Below are positions 26,056 to 37,300 of a stretch of 64,000 nt of DNA, piece by piece (position 1 is the stretch's first letter; each line of letters starts with the position of its first letter). The position numbers and the translations under genes were made by a program. The stretch is taken from contig NZ_MUKN01000003.1 of the NCBI RefSeq assembly GCF_001995175.1, positions 1 through 64,000 on the forward strand, given 5' to 3'. The stretch comes from Rathayibacter rhapontici (lineage in GTDB: Bacteria > Actinomycetota > Actinomycetes > Actinomycetales > Microbacteriaceae). The notes beneath the pieces were generated by a model. That model worked only from the letters and a program-made list of their open reading frames with translations. It had not been told where the DNA came from and made no database searches.

Positions 26056-28304
26056 ATGACAGCAGCCCCCTGCCCCACGAGCATCTGTCCCCGGGTGGTG
26101 ACGACGTGCTGAGGTCCGCGCGCCGCCGCCTCACCGCAGGGCTCCTGATCCTCCTCGCGAGCGTCGTCGCCCTCCCGATGCTCGCCGCCGCTCCGGCCGC
26201 GGCGATCGGCGAGCCGACCTTCACCAACCCGATCGAGCCGGACACCGCCGACCCGACCATCGAGTTCCACGACGGCAACTACTACATGGTCGCCACGACC
26301 TGGGACAACCGCGTCGTCATGCGGAAGGCGCCGACCCTCGCGGCGCTCGGCACGACCACTCCGGTGACCGTGTACACCGACACCAACCCCGGCCGGAACG
26401 CCAACATGTGGGCGCCGGAGCTGCAGCGCCTGAACGGGCCGAACGGGCCCCGCTGGTACCTCATGTACACGATGGGCACGGCCGGCAACTTCGACCGCCA
26501 GCACCTGCAGGTCATCGAGAGCGCCGGTGACGACCCGATGGGCCCCTACACCTACAAGGGCCGCCCGATCCCGACCGACGACTGGAACATCGACGGCTCG
26601 TACCTCGAGCTGAACGGAGAGCTCTTCGTCACCTGGTCGGCGTTCTCGCCCGAGCCCAACCGGCTCCAGAACAACTACATCGCCCGGATGTCGGACCCCT
26701 GGACCGCCACCGGACCGCTGAACGTGCTCTCGCAGCCGGTCGAGTCGTGGGAGACCATCGGCGCGCCCGTGAACGAGGGCCCGATCCCGCTGCAGAAGGA
26801 CGGCCGCACCTGGATCGTCTACTCGGCGAGCTTCTGCGGCACCGAGGACTACCAGCTCGCGACCCTCGAGTACGACGGCAGCGGCGACCCGGTGCTCGCC
26901 TCCTCCTGGACCAAGAGCGACGGACCGGTCTTCTCGAAGGCGAACGGCGAGTTCGGCACGGGTCACAACGACTTCTTCGACTCGCCAGACGGCACCCAGA
27001 CGTGGAACCTCTACCACGCGAACGCCCGGCCCGACGGAGGCTGCTCGCGCGAGCGCTCGGCCCGAGCGCACCTCGTCGACTGGACCGCCGAGGGCGAGCC
27101 CGACTTCGGGACCCCGCTCGGCACGAGCGCGCAGATCCCCGTCCCCAGCGGCGAGAACGCGCCGATCACGGCCCGCGTCGAAGGCGCCTCGTGGCAGCTC
27201 GTCAGCCGCAGCACCGGCCAGTGCGCCACCGTCTCGCCGACCGCGAGCGGCGACGGCGCCGCCGTCGTGCAGGGCTCCTGCTCGACCCCGCGGGCGAACT
27301 GGAAGCTCGACAGCACGGGCAACGGCTTCGTCCGCATCGTGAACGCCAGCAGCGGCAAGTCCCTCGGGACCGTCGGCTGCTCGACGGCCGCCGGAGCCGG
27401 GGTGCAGCAGTCCTCGTGGCTCGCGCCCGGCTGCCAGCAGTGGAGCGTGGACCCGGCGACCGGCGGCTACTCGACGCTGACCTCGCGCGAGAGCGGGCGA
27501 CTGCTCGAGGCGTCCGGCACCACGGTGCGGCAGGAGACCGTGTCGGGGACGGCCGCGCAGGAGTGGTCGCTGCGACCCTCCGGAGCGGTCGCCGTGAGCT
27601 CGCTCGCCACCGGCAAGACGTTCGACCTGCCCGGCTGCTCGACCGCCGACGGCACGACCCTGCAGCAGCGGGAGTGGACCGGCGCCGCCTGCCAGCGCGT
27701 CACGTTCACGCCGACCGGCGCGGGCGACGTCGAGATCCACCCGGTCACCGCCGCGGGCAAGTGCCTCGCGGTCACGGGAGGCTCCACCGCGAACGGCGCG
27801 ACCGTCACGCAGGGCGCGTGCGACGTCACCGGGAGCACCTGGCGCCTCCGCCCGTCGAACAACGGCACCGTCGAGCTGCGCGCCGTGCACAGCGGCAAGG
27901 CGCTCGACCTGTTCAACTGCTCGGCGCTCGACGGGACGCTGATCGGCCAGTGGGACGTGCTGAACAACGACTGCCAGCGCTACCGCCTCTCGGTCGGCGC
28001 ACCGGAGTCGACGACGGCCCTCAAGGTCTCGGCGACCACCACGGCGCGGTGCATCTCGGGCAAGGCGGTGCTGACCACCACGGTCCGCAACACCGACGAC
28101 CTGCCCGCGGACGTCACGGTCGCCACGGCGTCCGGGACGAAGACCCTGTCGGCGGTGGGCGGCGGGAAGACCGCGACGGCGAGCTCCACGACGCGCCTGG
28201 CGGCTCTGCCCGCCGGCTCGGCGACGGTCACCGCGGCCGGGGTCGACGACTCCGGACGCACGGCGACGGTGCAGTCCGGGTACCCGGCGCTGACCTGCGG
28301 CTAG
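26056..28304 (+). CDS. Secreted GH43 arabinofuranosidase with ricin-type lectin domains
   Basis: About 750 aa. The signal peptide is LRSARRRLTAG followed by LLILLASVVALPML...APAAA. The GH43 domain (DPTIEFHDGNYYMVATT; GSYLE; NEGPIPLQKDGRTW) spans about 290 residues and resembles exo-alpha-1,5-L-arabinofuranosidases. Ricin-B/CBM13 repeats follow (QCATVS..., GKSLGTVGCST, GKCLAVTGG, GKALDLFNCS), then the shared C-terminal domain. The best start is ATG 26056 with GGAG at -10. That frame joins the main frame only if one C is missing from the run at 26066-26070 (reading MTAAPLPHEH). If the sequence is right, the start is GTG 26106. Operator site 3 lies 121 bp upstream. Confidence 0.85.
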
Positions 28305-28321
28305 GCCGCGCAGCTCTCCCT

Positions 28322-28594
28322 CTGCTGATCGAGTAGGCCGCGCAGCGGCCGTATCGAGATCCCCCGTTCTGGACGATGCGGGTCTCGATACGCCGCTCCG
28401 CGGCTACTCGACCAGCAGGGTGGGCCAGCAGTCCCGCCCCCTCCTGTTGCTGATCGAGTAGGCCGCGCAGCGGCCGTCTCGAGATCCCCCTCTTCTGGAC
28501 GATGCGGGTCTCGATACGCCGCTCCGCGGCTGCTCGACCAGCGGCTTCCCCTGCTGATCGAGCAGGCCGCGCCGCGGCCGTCTCGAGATCCCCC
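28322..28594. repeat. REP-like element, two full copies and one partial
   Basis: Each full copy (28322-28418; 28447-28542) is an imperfect inverted repeat of about 97 bp. It starts CTGCTGATCGAGTAGGCCGCG, has internal TCGAGATCC and GGTCTCGATACGC, and ends GGCTACTCGACCAGC. A half copy lies at 28551-28594. The same family recurs at 31298, 34074, 56950 and 59366, always between genes. It fills the 310-bp gap between two GH43 genes. Confidence 0.8.
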
Positions 28595-28614
28595 CTCGTG
28601 CGAAGGAGCACACC

Positions 28615-31286
28615 ATGACCACCACCACCAGGCGCGCGCCGCTGCGCGCCGCCCTCGCGACGCTCGGACTGGGGGCGGTGCTGCTCTCGGGCCTCGTCGC
28701 TCCTCCGGTCTCCGCCGCGGAGCCCGCGCAGATCCCGCAGTCGGGACTGCTCGCGGAGTACCGCTTCACCCAGGCGACGGGCGCGAGCGTGCCCAACACG
28801 GCGGCCTCGGCCGTGGGGCCCGCGCGCGTCGTGAACGGGACCGACTCCCTGTGGACCGGCACGTCGCTTCGTCTGCCCGGCGGCGCCAAGACGAGCGCCG
28901 CGCCCTGGGTCGAGCTGCCCGACGACCTGCTGACCGGCCGCTCGTCGGCGACCGTGACGGTCGAGACCCGCGCCGACGCGTCGATGCTCTCGACCTTCCA
29001 CTTCCTCTGGAACATCGGCAGCGACAGCACGAGCCAGTACTGGTTCGCGTCGGTCCGCGACCGGGTGCGCACGGCGATCACGACCAACGGAGGCGGAGCC
29101 GAGAACAACGCGCGCGGCGCCTCGGGCATCGCGGCCGACCGCTGGTACAGCCTCACCTCGGTGATCGACGGCGGCGCCGGGACGATCTCGTTCTTCGTCG
29201 ACGGCGAGCGGGTGGCCTCGGCGCCGACGGCGCTGCGTCCGTCCTCGGTGACGGACCAGTCGCTCAACACGATCGGCCGCGCGCCGTACCCCGACCCCTT
29301 CTACAAGGGCGAGGTGTCGACCTTCCGCGTCTACGACCGGGCGCTCACCGGAGCCGAGGTGGCCTCGGTCTCGACCGCCGACGCGCAGCTGCACGCGAGC
29401 ACCTTCTCGCCGCTCGCCGCCGCGGTGCTCGACGGAGTCGCTCCGCTGACCGTCGACGATTCGACCACGAACCTGCCCGACTACGGGGGAGCGGTGACCT
29501 GGAGCTCCAGCGACCCCGCCCTGCGGATCGGCGCCGACGGCCGCACCCTGAGCGCCGACCGCCCCGCGGCCGGCCAGCAGGCGCGCACGAGCACCCTGAC
29601 CGCGACGGCGAGCATCCGCGGAGTCGCCGCCACCCGTCAGATCGCCGTCACGGTCGAGCCGCAGGTCGCGTCGACACCCCCTACGGCTACCTGATGGTGC
29701 ACTTCATCGAGGACGCGCAGGGCTACGCCGAGAAGATCTACCTCGACGTCTCGCGCGGCGACGACCCCGAGAAGTGGGACCCGCTCAACGGCGGCAAGCC
29801 GATCCTCGCCTCCGACCTCGGCACGACCGGCGTCCGCGACCCGTACCTCACCTACAACCCCGAGACGAAGAAGTACTACATCATCGCCACCGACCTCCGG
29901 GTCTTCGGCGGCGACAGCGGCACCGGCTCCTGCACCTCCTGGTGCTACTGGACCACCCAGGGCAGCGTGAAGATGAACGTCTGGGAGTCCACCGACCTCG
30001 TGTCGTGGAGCGACCTGCGCCAGTTCGACGTGTCGCTCGACGACGCCGGGCAGCGGGCCCTCGAGGCCGGCATGATGTGGGCGCCCGAGGCGACCTGGGT
30101 CGACGACTTCGACGGGCAGGGGAACGGCTCGTTCGTCCTCTACTGGTCCTCGACGGTCTACCCGACCGCCGCGCACGCGCCCGGCACCGGAGCGTCGAAG
30201 ATCCTCTGGGGCTCGACGACCGACTTCACGCAGGAGACCTACTCCTACGGCGGGGTCTTCGTCGACACCGGAGCCGACGTCATCGACACCACGATGATCC
30301 AGCACGAGGGCACCACATACCGCATCTCGAAGGACAACGGCACCGGCCGCGGCATCTACATGGAGTCGACGACCGCCGCCCAGTGGTGGCTGCCGGCGAC
30401 CCGCTGGACGCCGATCCAGGACCGGATCGGAGCGGTCTGGACGGGCGGCAACGCGGGCGGAGTCGAAGGACCCGCGGTGTTCAAGGACCACGACGAGGAC
30501 CGCTGGTACCTCTACGTCGACGTCATCCCCTCGACCGGCTACCGCCCGATGGTCACCACCGACCTCGACGCGGGGTGGACGCAGCTGACCGATCCCGGCT
30601 TCACGATGGCGCCCTCGACCAAGCACGGCGGCATCGTGTCGCTGACCGCGGGGCAGTACGACGAGGTCAGGAAGGCGGATGCGGCCTCGGCCGTGCGCGC
30701 CGACCTGGGCGACGTGAGCGTCGCCTCCGGAGCGAGTGCCGCGGCCGTCACCGCCGCGCTGCCCGCCCGGACCGACGTGGTCCTCGCGTACGGGCGCGGC
30801 ACGGCGTCGCAGCCGGTCACCTGGGACACGTCCTCGGTCCGCGCCGCGACCCCGGGTCGCTACGCGGTGACCGGAGTCGTGCGCACGATCGGCGCGAACG
30901 AGAACCAGTGGGTGGGCGCCGGCGGATCGACGGCGTACACGGCACCCGACAAGGTGCTGTCGAGCTCGACGGCGGTGCGCGTCACGGCGACGGTCGTCGT
31001 CCAGGCGCCCGCGGTGTCGGCGACCCTCACCACGTCGACCCGCTGCATCGGCGGCAAGGTCGTGGTGACCGGAGCGGTCAAGAACACCGGCACGGCGCCC
31101 GCGAGCGTCGTGCTGCGCTCGGCCTGGGGCACGTCGCCCGTGCTGACCGCGGCCCCCGGAGCGAGCGCGACCCACGCGTTCACCACCCGGGCCGCGTCGG
31201 TGGCGGCCGGGTCGCTGAGCGCGACAGTGACCGTCGGAGGCGCCTCCACGGTGCTCGAGACGCCGTACGCGGCGCGCCGCTGCTGA
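28615..31286 (+). CDS. Secreted LamG-GH43 arabinan-active enzyme (frameshifted)
   Basis: Restored about 890 aa: signal peptide 1-34; LamG-like lectin 45-260; Ig-like 265-350; GH43 358-682 with TGVRDPYLTY (base), VIDTTMIQ and VEGPAVF (acid); a group-4-type bacterial Ig-like domain about 695-790 (QPVTWDTSSVRAATPGRYAVTG); and the shared C-terminal domain from about 800 (TTSTRCIGGK ... RRC). One base is missing at 29668-29672: VEPQVA should continue DTPYGYLMVHFIEDA. Its GH43 module is close in style to module A of the 1531-aa enzyme. It follows the GH43-ricin gene with only repeats between, so it may share operator site 3. Confidence 0.87.
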
Positions 31287-31297
31287 GCGCTGCTCCT

Positions 31298-31446
31298 CTG
31301 CTGATCGAGTAGGCCGCTCGCGGCCGTCTCGAGATCCGCGTCCGCCGGGCTTCTGGTGGATGCGGGTCTCGAGACGCCGCCGGGCGGCTACTCGACCAGC
31401 AGGCTGCTGCTGATCGAGTAGGCCGCTCGCGGCCGTATCGAGATCC
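31298..31446. repeat. REP-like element, one full and one half copy
   Basis: Full copy 31298-31402 with CTGCTGATCGAGTAGGCCG... and ...GGCTACTCGACCAGCAG arms; half copy 31407-31446. It starts 12 bp after the GH43 stop codon and precedes the UvrA-like gene. Same family as at 28322. Confidence 0.78.
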
Positions 31447-31502
31447 GCCGCACCCGCAGCAGGGCTCGGCGGGCGCCCATCGGGGGGTGGGATGCTGAGC
31501 GG

Positions 31503-34066
31503 ATGCCCGCCCCCGGAACGACGCCCCCCTCCTCCCTCGACCGGGTGCGCGTGCGCGGTGCCCGCGAGAACAACCTGAAGGACGTGGACGTCGACCTCCC
31601 GCGCGACGCGCTGGTCGCGTTCACGGGTGTCTCCGGCTCCGGCAAGAGCTCGCTCGCGTTCGGCACCCTCTACGCGGAGGCGCAGCGCCGCTACTTCGAG
31701 TCGGTCGCGCCCTACGCCCGTCGGCTGATCGACCAGGTCGGCGTGCCCGATGTCGACTCGATCGAGGGACTCCCGCCGGCCGTCGCCCTGCCGCAGCGCC
31801 GCTCCGCCGGCTCCGCCCGCTCCACCCTCGGCAGCGCCACCACCCTCTCGAGCGTCGTGCGCATGGTCTTCTCACGCGTCGGCACCTACCCCGAGGGCGC
31901 TCCGATGCTCCTCGCCGAGGACTTCTCGGCCAACACCGTCCAGGGCGCGTGCCCGACCTGCCACGGCATCGGCCGCGTCTACGACGTGCCCGACGAGCTG
32001 ATGGTGCCGGACGACTCGCTGAGCATCCGCGACGGCGCCCTCGCCGCGTGGCCCACGGCGTGGCACGGCAAGCAGCTGCGCGACAGCCTCATCTCACTGG
32101 GCCACGACATCGACGTGCCGTGGCGGACGCTGCCCGAGGACGCGCGCGACTGGATCCTGCACACCGACGAGTCGCCGCAGGTGCCGATCTTCACCGACCG
32201 CTCGCCCGCCGACGTGCGGAAGGCCGTCGCGGCGGGGCTCGAGCCGCGCTACATGAGCACGTTCCTCGGAGTGCGGCGCTACGTCCTCGATACCTTCGCC
32301 GGCTCCAAGAGCGCCCGGATGCGCGAGCGCGCGGCGACGTTCCTGGTCAGCGTCCCCTGCGGCACCTGCCACGGACGCAAGCTGAAGCCCGAGGCGCTCG
32401 CCGTCGCCTTCGAGGGCCACGACATCACCGAGCTCGCCGCGCTCCCGCTCGAGGAGCTCCAGGTGCTCCTGCAGCGCGTGCTCGAGCCCGACTGGATCCC
32501 CGTCGCGCCGGCGCCCCCGCTCCCGAGACGCGCCTGGCCGCCCAGCGCCTGGTCGGCGACCTGATCGCGCGCCTCGCTCCGATCGTCGACCTCGGCCTCG
32601 GCTACCTCTCCCTCGACCGGTCGACGCCCACCCTGTCCTCCGGGGAGCTGCAGCGGATGCGGCTCGCCACGCAGGTGCTCTCGCGCCTGTTCGGCGTCGT
32701 GTTCGTGCTCGACGAGCCCTCGGCGGGCCTCCATCCCGCCGACACGGAGGCGCTGCTCGGAATCCTCCGCACGCTCCGCGCCACGGGCAACACGGTCTTC
32801 TTCGTCGAGCACTCCCTCGACGTCGTGCGCGAGGCCGACTGGATCGTCGACATCGGTCCCGCGGCCGGCACCGGGGGCGGCTCCGTCGTCTACTCGGGCG
32901 AGCTCGACGGGCTGCGGCACGCCTCCGACTCGGCGACGCGGCGGTACCTCTTCCCGGACGCCGACTCCGTCGCTCCGCTGCGGGAGCGTCGCCGCTCGTC
33001 GCAGAGCATCGAGCTGAGCGGAGTGACGCGCAACACCCTCCGCGATCTCGCGGTCTCGTTCCCGGTGGGCTCCCTGACGGCGGTCACCGGGGTGTCCGGC
33101 TCGGGCAAGTCCACGCTCGTGAACCAGGCGCTCCCCGATCTGCTGCGCGCGAGCCTGCACGCCGACCTCGCCGAGGACACCTCTCCCGACGACGACCGCG
33201 CAGGAGCGGATCCGCTGCTCGGCTCCGCGGAGGACGTCACACTCGGCCGGGCGCAGGGGCCGGGGGAGCGCCTGCGCCGAGTGGTCCAGGTGAGCCAGAC
33301 GCCGATCGGACGCACCTCGCGCTCCAACGTCGCCACCTACACCGGTCTGTTCGACCGTGTGCGGGCGCTCTTCGCCGCGACCCCGGAGGCGAAGCGCCGC
33401 CGCTACTCCGCGAGCCGCTTCTCGTTCAACCTGCCCAGCGGCCGCTGCCCCGTCTGCAAGGGCGAGGGAACGATGGAGGTGGAGCTGCTGTTCCTGCCGA
33501 CGGTGGAGGCGCCGTGCACGGAGTGCGGTGGAACGCGGTACAACTCCGAGACCTTGGAGGTGACGCTCGACGGGCGGAGCATCGCCGACGTGCTCGCGCT
33601 GAGCGTCACCGCGGCGCGCGAGGTGTTCGCGGAGGAGACCGAGGTCGCCCGGCACCTCGACGCGCTGGTGGACGTCGGCCTCGGCTACGTCGCGCTCGGT
33701 CAGCCCGCCCCGGAGCTCTCGGGCGGCGAGGCGCAGCGGGTGAAGCTCGCCTCGGAGCTGCGGCGCGCCCAGAGGGGCGACACCCTCTATCTGCTCGACG
33801 AGCCGACGTCGGGCCTGCATCCGGCCGACGCCGACCGGCTGCTGACGCACCTGCAGCACCTCGTCGACGCGGGCAACACCGTGATCGTCGTCGAGCACGA
33901 CATGCGGATCGTCGCCGACGCCGACCACGTCATCGACCTCGGCCCGGGCGCCGGGCGGGCCGGCGGGACGATCGTCGCGACGGGCACGCCGGAGGAGGTC
34001 GCCCGAGCGGAGGGCAGCCGCACGGCGCCGTACCTCCGGGCGGCGCTGGAGAAGCGCACGGCCTGA
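31503..34066 (+). CDS. UvrA-like excinuclease subunit A paralogue (frameshifted)
   Basis: Restored about 855 aa, roughly 100 shorter than canonical UvrA. It has two ABC halves: Walker A GVSGSGKSS and GVSGSGKSTL; signatures LSSGELQRMRLA and LSGGEAQRVKLA; Walker B FVLDEPSAGLH and YLLDEPTSGLH. It also has zinc CxxC pairs CPTCHG, CGTCHG, CPVCKG and CTECGG. It lacks the full UvrB-interaction insert, as in the UvrA2/drug-resistance branch. One base is missing in the C-rich run at 32514-32523. The start ATG is at 31503. DNA-damage recognition or resistance to DNA-binding compounds is likely. It sits between arabinan enzymes without an evident functional link. Confidence 0.88.
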
Positions 34067-34073
34067 CCCGGCG

Positions 34074-34162
34074 GGTCTCGATTCATCCCTGCGGGGCTAC
34101 TCGACCAGCGGCGGGCAGCTTCTGCTGATCGAGTAGCCCGCGGAGCGGGCGTATCGAGATCC
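34074..34162. repeat. REP-like element, inverted arrangement
   Basis: GGTCTCGATTC...GGCTACTCGACCAGCGG followed by CTGCTGATCGAGTAGCCCGC...GTATCGAGATCC: the two half elements of the 28322 family are here in the opposite order. It is 8 bp after the UvrA-like stop codon. Confidence 0.75.
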
Positions 34163-34238
34163 ACCGATCCCCGGACGCGCCGCCGCCGACCCTTCGAGGC
34201 CACTCAGGCCGCCGACCGAAACTTCACCGAAAAATAAT

Positions 34239-34252
34239 TGTTAACGGTAACA
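34239..34252 (+). promoter_or_regulatory. LacI-type operator, site 4 (GH127-type enzyme)
   Basis: TGTTAACGGTAACA, one base from the other three sites, 79 bp upstream of the start codon. It lies next to an A/T-rich patch (AAAAATAATTG) that is unusual for this genome and probably the -10 region of the promoter. Confidence 0.7.
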
Positions 34253-34330
34253 TTCGGCACATCCCCTTCCGTGGCGACTCCCCTCCCCACTCGGCCCGGA
34301 CGACGATCTCAACGACGAGAGGCACCACGA

Positions 34331-37300
34331 ATGACGACCAGACGACGGACACCGATCGCAGTCGCGGCGGTGATGGCGCTCACCGCAGGACTCCTGTCGG
34401 TCGGAGCGCCCGCGAACGCCGCACCGAGCACGTCGCTCGACGCGAAGAAGGTGCTCGAGCTGCCCTTCGACGGCAGCGTGACCGACACGAGCGGCCGCAG
34501 CACCCCCACGGGCATGCAGAAGGGCGCGGCGGGCTACGCCCCCGGCCTCTCCGGCCAGGCCTTCGCCTTCGACGGCTCCAACGCCGTCAGCCTGGGCACC
34601 TCGGCCGCCCTCCAGCCCGCCGACCTCACCGTCTCGTTCTGGTACAACCCCAGCGTCGCGATGACCGGCGAGCAGGTCTTCACCTGGAACAAGACGGCCT
34701 ACAACTCCGACGGCTGGTACCTCACCTCCGAGGGCGACGGCACTCCGCTCGCGCTCTCGATCGGCCCCTCGAGCGGGCAGCCCTACAAGGTCGCCGTCGA
34801 GTCCCCGCGCGCCTCCTTCTTCCCGACCAACACCTGGACCCACGTCGTCGCGACCTACGACAAGGCCACCAAGCAGGTCGCCTTCTACCGCAACGGCGTC
34901 AAGCAGAGCAGTGCGGTCAAGACCGCGCCCTCCACCTCTGCGACCGGCGTCCTCGGCTCCGAGGGCACGTCGACCAAGACCATCGGCTTCAACGGCCCGC
35001 AGTACAACGGCGCGCACCTGCGCGGCCTGCTCGACGAGTACGTCCTCTACAACGGAGTCGCCACGACGACCGACGTCGTGACGCTCACCAAGGCGGGGAA
35101 CCCCTCCTTCGACGCGGCAGCGGTCGCGAAGAGCGACCTCGACGCGGTCGCGCTGCCCTCGAGCACCGTCCTCGACTTCCCGGTGCCGTCCACCGGTGCC
35201 AAGGGCTCCACGTTCTCGTGGACCTCCTCCGACCCCGCGCGGATCGCGATCGACGGCGGCAACGCTGTCGTCACTCCTCCCACCGGCTCCACCCCCTCCT
35301 CCGTGACCCTCACCGGCTCGGCGAGCTACGGTGGCAGCGTGCCGGTGACGAAGACCTTCACGGTCCAGGTCCTCCCCGAGGGCCTCGAGAGCTCGATCTA
35401 CCTGCTCGAGGCCGGTCTCTCCGACGTCGACGTCGAGGACCCCTACCTCGAGAACGGCGAGAAGCAGACCGTCGAGTACCTGCTCAGCCTCGACCCCGAG
35501 CGCTTCCTCTACTCCTTCTACCGCGAGGCCGGCCTCGCCCCCACGACGACGTCCGGATACGGCGGATGGGAGCGCGACAGCAACGTCCGCTTCCAGGGCC
35601 ACTTCTTCGGCCACTACGTCTCGGCGCTGTCGCAGGCCTACTCCACCGCCGAGGACCCGACCACGAAGGCGACCCTGCTCGCCAAGCTGACCGCCTCGGT
35701 GGACGGCCTCAAGAAGGTCCAGGACGCCTACGCCCTGAAGGACCCGAGCAACGCGGGCTACGTCTCGCCGTTCCCCGTGTCGTACCTCCCCTCGGGAGCC
35801 GACGGACTGCTCGTGCCGTTCTACAACCTGCACAAGGTCGTGGCCGGTCTGCTGGACGCCCAGAAGTACGCCCCCCGCGACGTGTCGGCCAAGGCCCTCA
35901 CCGTCGCCGACGGCTTCGGCACCTGGATCCGCAACTGGGGCGGCCGCCAGGCCGACCCGACGCTGCTCCTGCGCACCGAGTACGGCGGGATGAACGAGGC
36001 GCTGTACAAGCTCTTCGAGCTCACCGGCAAGTCCGAGCACAAGCGCGCCGCCGAGTACTTCGACGAGCGGGCCCTGTTCGAGCGCCTCGCGAACAACGAG
36101 GACGTGCTCAACGGACTCCACGCGAACACGACGATCCCCAAGCTGATCGGCGCGCTCAAGCGCTACACGGTGTTCACGGACGACCCGGCGCTGTACGCCA
36201 CCCTCACCGACGCCGAGAAGGCGGACCTCGGCATGTACCGCCGCGCGGCCGAGAACTTCTTCCGCATGGTCGACGAGACGCACACCTACGCCAACGGCGG
36301 CAACAGCGAGTCCGAGCACTTCCACGCCCCGGGCACGCTGTACCAGTACGCGACGAGCGGCCGCACCTCCGGATACGGCGAGAACTCGACGTCCGAGGGC
36401 TGCAACATCTACAACATGCTCAAGCTCTCCCGGGCGCTGTTCCAGGTGACGAAGGACGTCAAGTACGCCGACTTCTACGAGGACGCGTACATCAACGGCA
36501 TCCTCGCCTCGCAGAACCCCGAGACCGGCATGGTCACCTACTTCCAGCCCCAGACCGCCGGCTACGCCAAGGTCTTCGGCAAGGAGCAGGACGAGTTCTG
36601 GTGCGACCACGGATCGGGCATCGAGAGCTTCACCAAGCTCGGCGACTCGATCTACTTCGAGGGCGAGCGCACGGTCTACGTGAACCTGTTCCGCTCGTCG
36701 GTGCTCAGCTCGCAGGCGTCGAACCTGAAGCTCACGCAGACGGCCGACATCCCCGATACCGACACCGCGACCTACTCGATCGCCGGACTCGACGGCGGCG
36801 CCGTCGCCGAGGGCACGACCGTGCGCCTGCGCATCCCGTCGTGGGTCGACGGAGCACCGACCCTCACCGTGAACGGGGCGGCGCGCAGCATCGCCTCGAT
36901 CACCGAGGGCGGCTACGTCGTCGTCCCCGTCGCCGCCGGCGACACCCTCACCTGGAAGCTCCCGGCGAAGGTGACCGTCTCGGCCGAGACCGAGAACGCG
37001 AACTTCGCGGCCTTCAAGTACGGGCCCGTGCTGCTCGCGACCGAGCTGAACCGGAACAACGTCGAGGCCTCCTACCCCGCGGGCGTGCTCGTGCAGATGG
37101 GCGTCGCCGACAAGACGGTCAACTCGAACGTGGTCGTCGCCGACGCGAACGCCTGGAAGGCCGGCATCCGGGACAACCTGGTGCGCCTGCCCGACGCGGT
37201 GAACAACAACGGCCTCGAGACGATGCGGTTCGGCATGAAGAACGTCGACGCCGCCTCCGCGGCCCGCGTCTTCGAGCCGTACTACAGCCTCCACGACGCC

